Counted from the first letter of the stretch, positions 9,095 through 20,555 are shown. The stretch is 64,000 nt of DNA from an uncultured Gammaproteobacteria bacterium (GCA_937899415.1 CALBPI010000060.1:1-64000), one strand, 5' to 3'. Numbers and translations: made by a program. Notes: generated by a model from the letters alone, not told the origin.

Positions 9095-11122
9095 ATGCCC
9101 ACGAGCAACAAGGCCGAAGCGGCCGCCAAGCGCCGCCGGCTGGCGAATGCGATACGCGCACTTTCAATGGACGCGGTGCAGGCCGCCAATTCAGGCCACC
9201 CGGGTGCGCCCATGGGCATGGCCGATATTGCCGAGGTGCTCTGGAACGACCACCTGAAGCACAACCCGGCCAACCCGGCCTGGTGGGACCGCGACCGCTT
9301 CGTGCTCTCGAACGGCCACGGCTCGATGTTGCTGTATTCGCTGCTGCACTTGTCGGGCTACCCGCTGACGATGAACGACCTTCGGGACTTTCGGCAGCTC
9401 GGTGCACACACGGCCGGCCACCCCGAACGCGACCTCGACCTCGGCATCGAAACCACCACCGGGCCGCTGGGCCAGGGCATCACGAATGCCGTGGGCATGG
9501 CTATCGCCGAGCGCCATCTGGCCGCCACCTTCAACCGCCCGGGTTTCGACATCATCGACCACCACACCTGGGTGTTCACGGGCGACGGCTGCCTCATGGA
9601 GGGTATCTCGCACGAGGCCTGTTCGCTGGCGGGCACGCTTAAGCTGGGCAAGCTCATCGCAGTCTACGATGACAACGGCATCTCCATCGACGGTGACGTC
9701 AAAGGCTGGTTTACCGACGACACAGCCGCGCGCTTCCGCGCCTACGGCTGGCAGGTCATCGAGGGTGTCGACGGCCACGATTCGGCCGCCATCGCCAAGG
9801 CCATCAAGTCGGCCAAGTCCGAAACCGATAAGCCGACGCTGATCGCCTGTCGGACCGTGATCGGCTTTGGGTCTCCCAACAAGCAGGGCACCGCGGCCAC
9901 GCACGGTGCGCCGCTCGGTGATGACGAGATCGCCGCGACGCGCGAGGCCCTGGACTGGTCACACGCACCGTTTGAAATCCCTGACGACATTTACGCCGAT
10001 TGGGACGCACGCCCGCGCGGCGGCAGCGCCGAGTCGGACTGGAAGCAGCGCTTCGCCTCCTACGCCAAAGCGCACCCGGAACTTGCGGCTGACCTCACGC
10101 GGCGCATGAACGGTGAGCTGCCCGACGGCTGGAGCCGGACGGTCGACGCCGCGATCAACGCGACGGTCGAGGCTGGCGAGACCATGGCCACGCGTAAGGC
10201 GTCACTAGGCGCGCTCGAGCACCTGGCAGGTGCCTTGCCCGAGCTCATTGGCGGCTCGGCGGACCTCACGGGGTCGAACTGCACGCTGCACTCGGGTTCG
10301 ACGGTGCTCAGCGCGGAAGACCCATCAGGCAACTACGTCAATTTCGGTGTCCGCGAATTCGCCATGACGGCGATCGGTAATGGCCTGGTGCTGCACGGTG
10401 GCGTCGTGCCTTACTCGGGCACGTTTCTGGTGTTCTCGGACTACGCCCGCAACGCCGTGCGACTCGCCGCCCTCATGGAAGCGCAGAACATCCTTGTCTA
10501 CACGCACGACTCAATCGGTCTGGGTGAGGACGGCCCGACGCACCAGCCTGTCGAGCACACGGCCAGCCTGCGGCTCATGCCCAATCTGACCTTGTGGCGC
10601 CCGGCGGACACGGTCGAGACGCTCGTGGCCTGGGTCGACGCGATCGAGCGTCGTGATGGTCCGTCGGCACTGGTGTTAACGCGACAGGGATTGCCGTTTG
10701 TGGATCGCACCCCCGAACAGGTGGCCGCGATTCGACGCGGCGGCTACGTGCTGCGCGAGCCCGGCGGCGCGCCCGACATCGTGCTCATTGGCACAGGCTC
10801 CGAACTCGCCGTCGTGCAGGGCGCTGCGGACACGTTGGCCGCTTCGGGCGTCGCTGTCCGGGTTGTGTCAATGCCGTGCACGGAAGCGTTTGATGCGCAA
10901 ACTGACGCCTACCGGCGCGGCGTGCTGGGCCCGGCCGGGACGCCGCGACTGGCCGTCGAGGCCGGCGCCACGGGCGGTTGGTGGCGCTACGTGGGTGATC
11001 GCGGCGGGGTCGTTGGCCTTGACCGCTTTGGCGAGTCCGCGCCGGCGGGTAAGCTGTTTGAAAAATATGGCTTCACGGCGGACGCCGTGGCGGCCCGGGC
11101 GCGCGCGCTGTTGGACGACTGA
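9095..11122 (+). CDS. tkt: Transketolase
   Basis: A thiamine-diphosphate enzyme that moves two-carbon units between sugar phosphates, linking the pentose phosphate pathway to glycolysis. The product is 675 residues, near the family norm. Visible features are the N-terminal block [21 protein letters not shown], the ThDP motif [13 protein letters not shown], and the pyrimidine-binding block with [14 protein letters not shown]. The frame is open back to 8894, but family alignment and the promoter at 9039-9067 support the ATG at 9095. It heads a same-strand run with gap, pgk and pyk. Confidence 0.96.
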   Translation: MPTSNKAEAAAKRRRLANAIRALSMDAVQAANSGHPGAPMGMADIAEVLWNDHLKHNPANPAWWDRDRFVLSNGHGSMLLYSLLHLSGYPLTMNDLRDFRQLGAHTAGHPERDLDLGIETTTGPLGQGITNAVGMAIAERHLAATFNRPGFDIIDHHTWVFTGDGCLMEGISHEACSLAGTLKLGKLIAVYDDNGISIDGDVKGWFTDDTAARFRAYGWQVIEGVDGHDSAAIAKAIKSAKSETDKPTLIACRTVIGFGSPNKQGTAATHGAPLGDDEIAATREALDWSHAPFEIPDDIYADWDARPRGGSAESDWKQRFASYAKAHPELAADLTRRMNGELPDGWSRTVDAAINATVEAGETMATRKASLGALEHLAGALPELIGGSADLTGSNCTLHSGSTVLSAEDPSGNYVNFGVREFAMTAIGNGLVLHGGVVPYSGTFLVFSDYARNAVRLAALMEAQNILVYTHDSIGLGEDGPTHQPVEHTASLRLMPNLTLWRPADTVETLVAWVDAIERRDGPSALVLTRQGLPFVDRTPEQVAAIRRGGYVLREPGGAPDIVLIGTGSELAVVQGAADTLAASGVAVRVVSMPCTEAFDAQTDAYRRGVLGPAGTPRLAVEAGATGGWWRYVGDRGGVVGLDRFGESAPAGKLFEKYGFTADAVAARARALLDD

Positions 11123-11169
11123 GCGCAGCCACTGGGACAACGAAAACATCTGGACGGAGTAAACAATCG

Positions 11170-12186
11170 ATGACCATCAAAGTCGGCATCAATGGCTATG
11201 GCCGCATCGGCCGCAACGTGCTCAGAGCCATCTACGAAAGTAACCGCCGCAGCGAACTGCAGGTGGTGGGCGTCAATGACCTGGGCGACGCTGAAACCAA
11301 TGCCTACCTGACCCGCTTCGATACCGCGCACGGCAAGTTTCCGGGTGATGTGGCGGTCGACGGGAATCACATGGTCGTCAACGGTGACCGTATCCGTGTC
11401 ATGGCCGAGCGCGACCCCGCCAAGCTGCCCTGGGGTGAGCTGGGCGTTGACGTGGTGATGGAGTGCACGGGCATTTTCCGCACCAAGGAAAAGGCCATGG
11501 GCCACATCGAGGCAGGCGCCAGTAAGGTGGTCGTTTCGGCGCCGTCGGGCACGAACGTGGACGCGACGATCGTCTACGGCGTCAACCACGACACGCTGAC
11601 TGCGGACGACGTCGTGATCTCCAACGCGTCGTGCACGACCAACTGCCTGGCACCGCTCGTCAAGCCGCTGAACGATGCCATCGGTGTCGAGCACGGCATC
11701 ATGACGACGATCCACGCCTACACGAACGACCAGGTGCTCACTGACGTCTACCATTCGGACCTGCGTCGTGCGCGTTCGGCCACGATGTCGATGATCCCGA
11801 CCAAAACGGGCGCGGCTGCGGCTGTGGGTCTCGTGCTGCCGGAGCTGGCAGGCAAGCTCGACGGCTTCGCCGTTCGTGTGCCGACCATCAACGTCTCGAT
11901 GGTGGACCTCTCATTCGTCGCCAAGCGTGAAACGACCATCGACGAGATCAACGACGTGCTGCGCGCCGCGAGCGAAGGCCCGCTCAAGGGCATCCTGGCC
12001 TACAGCGACGGCCCGCTCGTATCGATCGATTTCAATCATGATCCGGCCTCGTCGACGTACGACGCGACGCTTACGAAAGTGATGGAAGGCACGCTCGTGA
12101 AGGTCTGCGCCTGGTACGACAATGAATGGGGCTTCTCGAACCGCATGCTGGACACGGCTCAGGCGTTGATCCGGGCAGCGGGCTGA
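11170..12186 (+). CDS. gap: Glyceraldehyde-3-phosphate dehydrogenase, type I
   Basis: This 338-residue enzyme interconverts glyceraldehyde-3-phosphate and 1,3-bisphosphoglycerate. The dinucleotide fold starts [14 protein letters not shown], and D37 (VGVND) is the acidic residue usual in NAD-binding forms. Catalytic C155 lies in SCTTNC and is paired with the His in TTIHAYTND. The segment [13 protein letters not shown] is closer to GapB-like and Epd-like enzymes than to E. coli GapA, so a gluconeogenic bias or erythrose-4-phosphate activity cannot be excluded. The tkt-gap-pgk order fits either reading. Confidence 0.92.
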   Translation: MTIKVGINGYGRIGRNVLRAIYESNRRSELQVVGVNDLGDAETNAYLTRFDTAHGKFPGDVAVDGNHMVVNGDRIRVMAERDPAKLPWGELGVDVVMECTGIFRTKEKAMGHIEAGASKVVVSAPSGTNVDATIVYGVNHDTLTADDVVISNASCTTNCLAPLVKPLNDAIGVEHGIMTTIHAYTNDQVLTDVYHSDLRRARSATMSMIPTKTGAAAAVGLVLPELAGKLDGFAVRVPTINVSMVDLSFVAKRETTIDEINDVLRAASEGPLKGILAYSDGPLVSIDFNHDPASSTYDATLTKVMEGTLVKVCAWYDNEWGFSNRMLDTAQALIRAAG

Positions 12187-12222
12187 CGAACCTCAGGCTC
12201 GACGCACCTCGGGGCGCGCCAC

Positions 12223-13383
12223 ATGGCTGACTACCTGACCCTCGACGCGGTCGATATCGCGGGCAAGCGCGTGTTGGTCCGCGAGGACCTCAACGTGCCG
12301 CTTGATAACGGTCGGATTACGTCGGACACGCGGATCCGCGCTGCGGTACCAACGCTTGAGCAGGCGCTCGAGCGCGGTGCTGCGGTCATCGTCATGTCGC
12401 ACCTCGGGCGGCCCAATGAGGGCGAATACGACCCGGCCGCGTCACTGGCGCCCGTTGCGGCGCGCCTGTCTGAATTGCTGGATCGACCCGTGCCGTTGGT
12501 CAAGGACTGGCTCGACGGCATCGACGTGGCACCCGGCGACATCGTGCTGGCCGAGAATGTCCGGTTCAACGTGGGCGAGAAGGCCGGCGATGCGGCGCTG
12601 TCGAAGCGTATGGCCGCGCTGGCAGACGTCTTCGTCATGGATGCGTTCGGCACCGCGCATCGCGCCCAGGCCAGCACGAGCGGCGTGGCCGAGTTCGCGC
12701 CCGTTGCCTGCGCCGGCCCGTTGCTCGCGCGCGAGCTCGATGCACTGGGTCGGGCTATGCAAGAACCCGCGCGGCCGTTCGTGGCCATCATCGGGGGCTC
12801 CAAGGTTTCGACCAAGTTGTCCGTGCTCGAAGCACTCAGTGACAAGGTCGACCAGCTGATCGTTGGCGGTGGCATTGCCAACACCTGCCTCGCGGCTGCG
12901 GGCCTGCCCATCGGCAAGTCCCTGGCCGAACACGATATGCTCGATACAGCCCGGCGGCTGATGGATAACACGCAGATACCGTTGCCCACCGACGTGACGG
13001 TGGGCGACGCGTTTTCGCCGGATGCCGACGCCCGGGTCGTCGCTGCGGATGCTGTTGGTGACGAGGACCTGATCCTCGATATCGGGCCGGAAACGGCCGC
13101 ACGGTACGCGGAGATCATCGCTGGCGCCGGCACGGTGATCTGGAATGGTCCCGCGGGCGTGTTCGAGTTCGACCAGTTTGGTGCGGGTACGGCTGCAATG
13201 GCGTGCGCCATCGCCGATAGCGCCGCCTTTTCGGTCGCGGGCGGCGGAGACACGCAGGCTGCCATTGAGAAATACGCAGTGGCTGACGGGATCAGCTACA
13301 TTTCGACGGGCGGTGGCGCCTTCCTTGAGTTTGTTGAGGGCAAGACACTGCCCGCGGTCGCGGCGCTCGCGCGTCACGGCTGA
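12223..13383 (+). CDS. pgk: Phosphoglycerate kinase
   Basis: Pgk transfers phosphate between 1,3-bisphosphoglycerate and ADP. The 386-residue protein contains the substrate-binding [11 protein letters not shown] and SHLGRPN blocks, the hinge region [14 protein letters not shown], and the nucleotide-binding [10 protein letters not shown] and GGGDTQAA motifs. It is 36 nt downstream of gap and 62 nt upstream of pyk, with no terminator between, so it is part of the glycolytic operon. Confidence 0.97.
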   Translation: MADYLTLDAVDIAGKRVLVREDLNVPLDNGRITSDTRIRAAVPTLEQALERGAAVIVMSHLGRPNEGEYDPAASLAPVAARLSELLDRPVPLVKDWLDGIDVAPGDIVLAENVRFNVGEKAGDAALSKRMAALADVFVMDAFGTAHRAQASTSGVAEFAPVACAGPLLARELDALGRAMQEPARPFVAIIGGSKVSTKLSVLEALSDKVDQLIVGGGIANTCLAAAGLPIGKSLAEHDMLDTARRLMDNTQIPLPTDVTVGDAFSPDADARVVAADAVGDEDLILDIGPETAARYAEIIAGAGTVIWNGPAGVFEFDQFGAGTAAMACAIADSAAFSVAGGGDTQAAIEKYAVADGISYISTGGGAFLEFVEGKTLPAVAALARHG

Positions 13384-13445
13384 GACCGACGCTGCAGGCG
13401 CCGGAACACCCTGAATACCGCGCACGGCGCGGGAGGTACGCTGCA

Positions 13446-14924
13446 ATGGCAGGCAAGGTAGCGCTTCGACGCACCAAGATCATCGCAACGCTGGGCCCCG
13501 CAACCGACGATGACGCCGTACTGCGGCGCATGATCGAGAACGGGCTGGACGTGGCGCGACTCAACTTCTCCCACGGCAGTGGTGAGATCCTCGAGCAGCG
13601 CAGCCAGCAGGTTGCGCGACTGGCGGCCGAGGTGGGGCGCACCGTCGCTATCCTCGGCGATCTGCAGGGCCCCAAGATTCGCATCGGCAGTTTTGTTGAC
13701 GGCAAGATCATGCTGGCTGAGGGCGCACCCTTCCTGCTCGACCCCGACATGGACGAGGAGGCGGGCACGGCCGAAGGCGTGTCGATTGCGTACAAGACGC
13801 TGGCCGATGACGTCGAGCCCGGCGACACGCTGCTGCTCGACGACGGGCAGATCGCGTTGACCGTTGCCAGTATCGACGGCAACCGGGTATCGACTACGGT
13901 GCTGACGGGCGGCGCGCTTTCGAACAAGAAGGGGATCAACCTTCAGGGCGGCGGTCTGTCGGCGCCTGCGCTGACGCGCAAGGACGAGGCCGACATTCAG
14001 ACCGCAGCCGACCTCAATTTCGACTACCTGGCCGTGAGCTTCGTGCGCAGTGCGACGGATATCCGCCAGGCGCGTGCACTGTTCGAGTCCGCGGGCGGGC
14101 ACGGTCGCATCGTGGCGAAGATCGAGCGCACCGAAGCGGTGGACAACATTGAAAGCATCATTGAAGCGTCCGACGCCATCATGGTGGCGCGCGGTGACTT
14201 GGGTGTGGAGATGGGCTACGCCGGGCTGACGGGGCTGCAGAAACGCATCATCCGCAGCACGCGCTACGGCAATAAGATCGCGATCACTGCCACGCAGATG
14301 ATGGAGTCGATGATCGCGAGTCCGCTACCGACGCGTGCCGAAGTGTCGGACGTCGCCAATGCCGTCATGGACGGCACGGACGCCGTGATGTTGTCGGCCG
14401 AGACGGCGGTGGGCAAACACCCGGCGACGGTCATCGAAGCCATGGCCGAGGTGTGCCTGGGTGCAGAGAAGTACCAGACGCACCGATACCGCGCATCGCA
14501 CCGCATGGACGACACGTTCCAGCACGTCGACGAAGCCATCGCCATGGCCACGATGTACACGGCTAACCACCTGAACGTGCGCGCCATCATCGCGCTTACG
14601 GAGTCGGGGACGACGACGCAGTGGATGTCGCGTATTCGCTCCGACATTCCGATCTTTGCGTTTACGCGCAACGAGCGCACGAGCCGCCGTGTTACCTTGT
14701 ACCGCGGCGTCTATCCCGTCGCTTTCGACATCACGCAGACCAACTCGGTGCGCGTCTACAACGACGTTTGCGCCTTGCTCTTCGAGCTCGGGCTCGTGGA
14801 CCCCGGCGACCGCGTCATCTTCACCAAGGGTGATCTGAGCGGGGTTGCGGGCGGCACCAATGCGATGAAGATCATCAGCGTGCCCGACGCCGAAATCATG
14901 CAGGCCGCACGCGCCGCCGACTGA
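13446..14924 (+). CDS. pyk: Pyruvate kinase
   Basis: Pyk makes pyruvate and ATP from phosphoenolpyruvate. The 492-residue protein has the family blocks RRTKIIATLGPATD, ARLNFSHG, GDLQGPKIRIG, the active-site segment IMVARGDLGVEMG with its preceding lysine (AKIERTEAV), and a C-terminal allosteric domain. It resembles the PykA-type enzyme. The aldolase gene fba, which often follows pyk in gammaproteobacteria, is absent. A MoxR-type ATPase gene follows after 20 nt with no terminator. Confidence 0.96.
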   Translation: MAGKVALRRTKIIATLGPATDDDAVLRRMIENGLDVARLNFSHGSGEILEQRSQQVARLAAEVGRTVAILGDLQGPKIRIGSFVDGKIMLAEGAPFLLDPDMDEEAGTAEGVSIAYKTLADDVEPGDTLLLDDGQIALTVASIDGNRVSTTVLTGGALSNKKGINLQGGGLSAPALTRKDEADIQTAADLNFDYLAVSFVRSATDIRQARALFESAGGHGRIVAKIERTEAVDNIESIIEASDAIMVARGDLGVEMGYAGLTGLQKRIIRSTRYGNKIAITATQMMESMIASPLPTRAEVSDVANAVMDGTDAVMLSAETAVGKHPATVIEAMAEVCLGAEKYQTHRYRASHRMDDTFQHVDEAIAMATMYTANHLNVRAIIALTESGTTTQWMSRIRSDIPIFAFTRNERTSRRVTLYRGVYPVAFDITQTNSVRVYNDVCALLFELGLVDPGDRVIFTKGDLSGVAGGTNAMKIISVPDAEIMQAARAAD

Positions 14925-14944
14925 ACCAGCAGGACAGCACAGGT

Positions 14945-15799
<855 letters not shown>

Positions 15800-15811
15800 C
15801 GCGGGGCCGCC

Positions 15812-16990
15812 ATGCTGACGCGCTTTTTCTACATGCTGCGCGAGGGTGGCATGAAGACTTCGGTCACAGAGCTGCTCACGCTGCTTGGGGCCATGAAGCA
15901 GGGCCTTGCGGGCACGAGCGTCGACGACTTCTACTACCTGTCCCGGTCCTGCCTCGTTAAGGACGAGACGCAGTTCGATCGCTACGACAAGATCTTCGCC
16001 GCGCATTTCCGTGGCATCGAAGATGCATTTCGTAGTCTCATCGCCGACGTGCCAGAGGACTGGATCCGCCAGCTTGGCACGCTCGACCTCACCGACGAAG
16101 AGCGCGCCGAAATCGAATCACTGGGCGGTTTCGACGAGATCATGAAAGCGCTCGAGGAGCGACTCGCTGAACAGGACGAGCGCCACGAGGGCGGCAACAA
16201 GTGGATCGGCACGGCAGGCACCTCACCGTTCGGCGTCGGCGGGTTCAACCCCGAAGGCGTGCGCATCGGCAAGCAGCAGGGTGGCGGCAGCCGACGTGGC
16301 GTGAAAGTCTGGGAGCAGCGCGAGTACCGCAATCTTGACGACTCGGTGGAGCTCGGCACACGCAACATCAAGCTCGCACTGCGCAAGCTGCGACGCTTCG
16401 CGCGCGAGGGTGCGGCCGACCAGCTCGACCTGCCCGACACGATTCGCAGCACGGCCCGCAATGCGGGTTACCTCGACCTCAAGATGGTTCCCGAGCGTCA
16501 CAATGCCATCAAGGTACTGCTGTGCCTCGATATCGGCGGCTCGATGGACGATCACGTGCGTGTGTGCGAAGAGCTGTTCTCGGCAGCCAGCAGCGAGTTC
16601 AAGCACCTCGAGTATTTCTACTTCCACAACTTCGTTTACGAGTCGTTGTGGAAGGACAACCGGCGCAGACACTCCGAGCGCATCGGTGTGCAGGAGGTCA
16701 TTCACAAGTACGGGCCTGACTACAAACTCGTGTTCGTCGGTGATGCCACGATGAGCCCCTACGAGATCGTCTACCCGGGGGGCAGCGTCGAGCATTGGAA
16801 CGAGGAGCCTGGCGCGGCATGGATCCAGCGCCTGCTCAACCATTTCCCGAAGTCGATCTGGCTCAATCCCGAGCCCGAGCAACGCTGGCCGCACACGCCG
16901 TCCGTGAAGATCACGCGCGAGATCATGGAGGAACGCATGTTCCCGTTGACCGTGCGCGGCCTTGACGAGGGGATCAAGCGGCTGCGCTAA
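15812..16990 (+). CDS. VWA-domain protein, CoxE-like, partner of the MoxR ATPase
   Basis: A 392-residue soluble protein with an alpha-helical N-terminal half and a C-terminal von Willebrand A domain. The metal-site loop reads D240-I-G-G-S244-M-D, so the usual DxSxS MIDAS has Gly in place of the first Ser. Glycine may be normal for this CoxE-like subgroup, but it should reduce metal coordination. The pairing with MoxR, 12 nt apart, is the usual arrangement for this chaperone class. The client protein cannot be inferred from neighbours. Confidence 0.88.
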   Translation: MLTRFFYMLREGGMKTSVTELLTLLGAMKQGLAGTSVDDFYYLSRSCLVKDETQFDRYDKIFAAHFRGIEDAFRSLIADVPEDWIRQLGTLDLTDEERAEIESLGGFDEIMKALEERLAEQDERHEGGNKWIGTAGTSPFGVGGFNPEGVRIGKQQGGGSRRGVKVWEQREYRNLDDSVELGTRNIKLALRKLRRFAREGAADQLDLPDTIRSTARNAGYLDLKMVPERHNAIKVLLCLDIGGSMDDHVRVCEELFSAASSEFKHLEYFYFHNFVYESLWKDNRRRHSERIGVQEVIHKYGPDYKLVFVGDATMSPYEIVYPGGSVEHWNEEPGAAWIQRLLNHFPKSIWLNPEPEQRWPHTPSVKITREIMEERMFPLTVRGLDEGIKRLR

Positions 16991-17009
16991 GCACCGCGGT
17001 CGGCGAGTC

Positions 17010-18251
17010 ATGGCCAACACCCCAGAAGCACCGCAACAGCTGGCGCTCGTGCTGCCGGGCGGCGGCGCGCGCTGCGCCTTCCAGGTGGGCGTCCTCAAAG
17101 CGGTGTCCGAGCTGCTGCCGCCGCGCGCTCGCAACCCGTTTCGCATCCTGAGCGGCACCTCGGCCGGGGCGATCAACTCGGTCGTGTTGGCGAGCAAGGC
17201 CCAGCGCTTTCATTTCGCGGTGCGCGAACTTGAGCGCGTGTGGGGCAACTTCGAGACCGAGATGGTCTACCGCGCCGATGCCATGACCATGTTCAAGACG
17301 AGCATGCACTGGCTGGCTGCGATCGTATTCGGCGGGCTCGGCGTGCGAAATCCCAAGTCGCTGCTCGACAACGCACCGCTGCGCGCGCTGCTGGCACGCA
17401 ACATCCGCTTCCAGCGCATCCGCGCCAACGTCGAGCGCGGCTTCGTCGATGCGGTGGCCGTGACGGCCGCGGGCTACAATTCTGCGCGCTCCGTGACGTT
17501 CTACGAGGGTGTCGACAGCCTGAAGCCCTGGAGCCGCACGCGCCGGGTCGGCAAGGCCGAAGACCTCAACATCGATCACCTCATGGCAAGCATCGCCGTG
17601 CCCATGATCTTCCCGCCCGTGGCGATGCACGGTGAGTACTTCGGCGATGGTGCCATGCGCCAGGCGACGCCGCTGTCACCCGCCGTGCACCTGGGCGCCA
17701 GCCGCATCCTCGTGGTGGGGGTCCGCGATGAGCTCGCGGACCCCGTGCGCGATGACGACAGCCGCGAGCCCGAGTACCCGGGCTTCGGCCGCATCGCGGG
17801 CTACATGCTCGACACGCTGTTTCTCGATGGCCTGTACTCCGACCTCGAGCGGCTCGCGCGCATCAACCGCATGCTTGAATCCGTGCCGCCCGAGCACCGC
17901 ACGGGCTTTGCCGCGCAGATGCGACCCATCGACACGATGGTCGTGCTGCCCAGCGTGGATTTGCGCGTGCTCGCCATCGAATACCTGCGCGACTTGCCGT
18001 TGCCGATACGGCTGCTCTTGCGTGGCGTCGGGGGCAGCGAGGGCCGGCTGCTCAGCTTCCTGCTGTTCGAAGCGGGCTACACACGCGCGCTTATTGACCT
18101 CGGCTACGCCGACGCCATGCGCCAGGCGGATCGCCTGCGCGCGTTCGTGATGGGTGAGGACGTACCGCCACTCTCGGGTCCCGAGCCCGTCGTCGACGAC
18201 CTTTCGGGGCGTTTTCACGCGCTCGACATGGGCGCGATGCCCGGGCTCTAG
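17010..18251 (+). CDS. Patatin-like phospholipase
   Basis: A 413-residue patatin-fold acyl hydrolase. The oxyanion loop is GGGAR at 17-21, the nucleophile elbow is GTSAG with S51, and the dyad aspartate is D213 in GDGAMRQ. All catalytic elements are present, so activity on phospholipid or lysophospholipid is likely. No signal peptide is obvious; a cytoplasmic or membrane-associated location is inferred. A longer frame starts at 16962 inside coxE, but the homologous start is the ATG at 17010. Its TAG overlaps the opposing mgtE stop in a CTAG. Confidence 0.88.
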   Translation: MANTPEAPQQLALVLPGGGARCAFQVGVLKAVSELLPPRARNPFRILSGTSAGAINSVVLASKAQRFHFAVRELERVWGNFETEMVYRADAMTMFKTSMHWLAAIVFGGLGVRNPKSLLDNAPLRALLARNIRFQRIRANVERGFVDAVAVTAAGYNSARSVTFYEGVDSLKPWSRTRRVGKAEDLNIDHLMASIAVPMIFPPVAMHGEYFGDGAMRQATPLSPAVHLGASRILVVGVRDELADPVRDDDSREPEYPGFGRIAGYMLDTLFLDGLYSDLERLARINRMLESVPPEHRTGFAAQMRPIDTMVVLPSVDLRVLAIEYLRDLPLPIRLLLRGVGGSEGRLLSFLLFEAGYTRALIDLGYADAMRQADRLRAFVMGEDVPPLSGPEPVVDDLSGRFHALDMGAMPGL

Positions 18252-19597
18252 AGCAGAAACGCGGCGCCAAGCCCCAGAAACACGCCGTAGCCGACCACGT
18301 CGGTGATGGTCGTGAGGATGACGCCACCCGCAAGCGCCGGGTCGACACGCAGCCGCCCGAGGATCAGCGGAATGGCATAGCCGCACACAGCCGCGACGAC
18401 GAGGTTGGTCGCGAGCGCCACAGCAATGAGCAGTCCGATGTCCCAGGTCCCAAACCACACGGCTGTCACGACAGCCACAAGCCCGGCCCAGAAGAAGCCG
18501 TTGATCACACCGACGAGCACTTCGTGGCGCAAGACGTAGAGCGCGTTTGAGGCCTCGATCTGGCCCAGCGCAATCGCGCGCGTAATGATCGTCAGTGTCT
18601 GCGTGCCCGCGACGCCACCCATGCTGGGTACGATCGGCATGAGTACCGCGAGCAGTACGACCTTGTCGATTGTGGTCTGGAACAGGTCGACGACGCTGGC
18701 CGCCACGAAGGCGGTAAGCAGGTTGATGCCGAGCCAGAAGGCGCGCCGGCGCGAACTCTGGAACACGGGTGCAAAGAGATCGTGGTCTTCATCGAGACCG
18801 GCGGCGCCCATGAGTGAGTGCTCGGCTTCGTCACGGATAACGTCGATGACGTCATCGACGGTGATGCGGCCCACGAGCAGGTTGTCGTCGTCGACGACGG
18901 CGATCGAGAGCAGGTCGCGGTCCTCGAAGACGCGCGCGACCTCAAGCGCATCGGTCAGCGCATTAACGCTCATGGCTTCAGGCGTCACAAGGTCTTCGAT
19001 AATCGCGTCAGGATCTGCCACGAGCAGGCTCGTGAGCGCCACGGTCCCGAGAAAGTGGTTGTCGCGGTCGACGACAAACAGGAGGTCCGTGCGGTCCGGC
19101 AGCTCGTCGTGGGCGCGCAGGTAGCGGAGCACGACCTCGACGGAGACATCGGGGCGGACGGACATGGTGTCCGTATCCATGAGACCGCCGGCACTGTCCT
19201 CGGGGTAGGCCAGAACCTCGCGCAGCTCTTCGCGGTCCTCGCGGTCCAGCGAGCGCAGAACCTGTTGCGTGATGGCCTCGGGCAGATCGACGACGAGGTC
19301 GGCGAGATCGTCGACGGCCATCCCTTCCGTGGCAGCCACGACCTGATCGACATCCATCTCGCGAATGAGGCTGTCGCGAACGTCGTCGGCGAGCTCCACG
19401 AGCACCTCGCCCTCGAAGTCGCGGTCAACGAGTTCCCAGACGACACGGCGTTCGGTGTAGGGCAGGGATTCGAGCAGCCGGGCGATCTCACCCGGGCGCA
19501 GACCCGCTACCATGCGCCGTGCCGCGCGCATGGTTCCCGATTCGAGCGCTTCTCGTAACGCGCCGAGTACGCTTTGTTCGCTTACCGGCTGGTCCAT
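18248..19597 (-). CDS. mgtE: Magnesium transporter MgtE
   Basis: A 449-residue Mg2+ channel/transporter. The order is an N-terminal helical MgtE-N domain (GLRPGEIARLLESLPYTERR), two CBS domains that gate the channel in response to Mg2+ (around MSVRPDVSVEV and MSVNALTDALEV), then a membrane domain with about five helices including MPIVPSMGGVAGTQTLTIITRAIALG. The ATG at 19597 gives the standard length; the frame is open further upstream without homology. It lies downstream of rapZ on the same strand, where some relatives carry HPr and enzyme I genes. Confidence 0.95.
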   Translation of the reverse strand: MDQPVSEQSVLGALREALESGTMRAARRMVAGLRPGEIARLLESLPYTERRVVWELVDRDFEGEVLVELADDVRDSLIREMDVDQVVAATEGMAVDDLADLVVDLPEAITQQVLRSLDREDREELREVLAYPEDSAGGLMDTDTMSVRPDVSVEVVLRYLRAHDELPDRTDLLFVVDRDNHFLGTVALTSLLVADPDAIIEDLVTPEAMSVNALTDALEVARVFEDRDLLSIAVVDDDNLLVGRITVDDVIDVIRDEAEHSLMGAAGLDEDHDLFAPVFQSSRRRAFWLGINLLTAFVAASVVDLFQTTIDKVVLLAVLMPIVPSMGGVAGTQTLTIITRAIALGQIEASNALYVLRHEVLVGVINGFFWAGLVAVVTAVWFGTWDIGLLIAVALATNLVVAAVCGYAIPLILGRLRVDPALAGGVILTTITDVVGYGVFLGLGAAFLL

Positions 19598-19682
19598 GAC
19601 ACACCGCTGACGCAACGACAGCCGGGTGGCCGTCGCCGGGGAGTGTAGCGGAGCGCGGTGTTGGCGTCGAAAGGCGCGCGGC

Positions 19683-20555
19683 TCAGTGGCCGACGGCGCC
19701 GCGAACGAGTTCGTGGTGGCGCACGCTGATGTCGCGCCCGTCGCTGCGCAGCGTGCGCGCGATACGTTCAGCCATGTAAACAGACCGATGTTGTCCGCCT
19801 GTGCAACCGACGGCAATCGTCAGATAGCTGCGGCTGAAGTTCTCGTAACGCGGCAGCCAGTCACGCAGGAACGCGATGATGGCGTCATGCATGTCGTCGG
19901 CCAGCGGCTCGGAGTCGAGGTAGTCGATGACGGGCTTGTCGAGCCCGGTTTCCTGGCGCAGTTCGGGCTGCCAGTAAGGGTTGGGCAGGCAGCGCAGGTC
20001 GAACACGTAGTCGGCATCAGCGGGGATGCCGTGCTTGAAACCGAAGCTTTGGATCAGGATCGACAGTTTGTGAACGTCGCGCGAGGCGATGCGCTCGCGC
20101 ACGAGGTCACGAAGCTCGTAGACGCTCGTGCGGGTGGTGTCGATGATGAGATCAGCCACGTTAACCACGGGCGTCAGGATGCTGCGTTCGGTTGCAATGG
20201 CCTCCCGCAGTCCGTCGCCCGATTGTGCGAGCGGATGGCGTCGTCGGGTCTCACCAAAACGTTTGATGAGCATGGCTTCCTCAGCCTGCAGAAAGAGCAC
20301 TTCGACCTGGGCGCCCTGATTGCGCAAGTGCGCGACCTGTCGGTCCAGCATCTGCAGATCGTCGGCGCGATTGCGGGCATCGATGCCGATCGCCACGCGG
20401 TCGCCGCCGGCTTCGTCGGCGAGCAGGTAATCCGTGAGCTGGGGCAGCAGGGCAACGGGGATGTTGTCGACCGAGTAGTAGCCGAGGTCCTCGAGCACAT
20501 GCAGCGCCACTGACTTACCCGAACCCGAGAGGCCGCTGACGATGATGATGCGCAT
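19683..20555 (-). CDS. rapZ: RNase adapter protein RapZ
   Basis: RapZ senses glucosamine-6-phosphate and, in enterobacteria, presents sRNA GlmZ to RNase E to tune GlmS, which supplies amino sugar for wall and LPS. The 290-residue protein has Walker A GLSGSGKS at 8-15, the segment GYYSVDNIP, and the C-terminal GCTGGQHRSVYMAE. It starts 4 nt after ptsN, as in the usual rpoN-hpf-ptsN-rapZ operon. Whether the sRNA branch exists in this organism cannot be told from the window. Confidence 0.96.
   Translation of the reverse strand: MRIIIVSGLSGSGKSVALHVLEDLGYYSVDNIPVALLPQLTDYLLADEAGGDRVAIGIDARNRADDLQMLDRQVAHLRNQGAQVEVLFLQAEEAMLIKRFGETRRRHPLAQSGDGLREAIATERSILTPVVNVADLIIDTTRTSVYELRDLVRERIASRDVHKLSILIQSFGFKHGIPADADYVFDLRCLPNPYWQPELRQETGLDKPVIDYLDSEPLADDMHDAIIAFLRDWLPRYENFSRSYLTIAVGCTGGQHRSVYMAERIARTLRSDGRDISVRHHELVRGAVGH

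Noticed and set aside
8830-9273. N-terminal extension of metK to an upstream start
   Set aside because: The added 148 residues have no MetK homology, overlap the tkt promoter and start, and the conserved MetK N-terminus begins at 8829.
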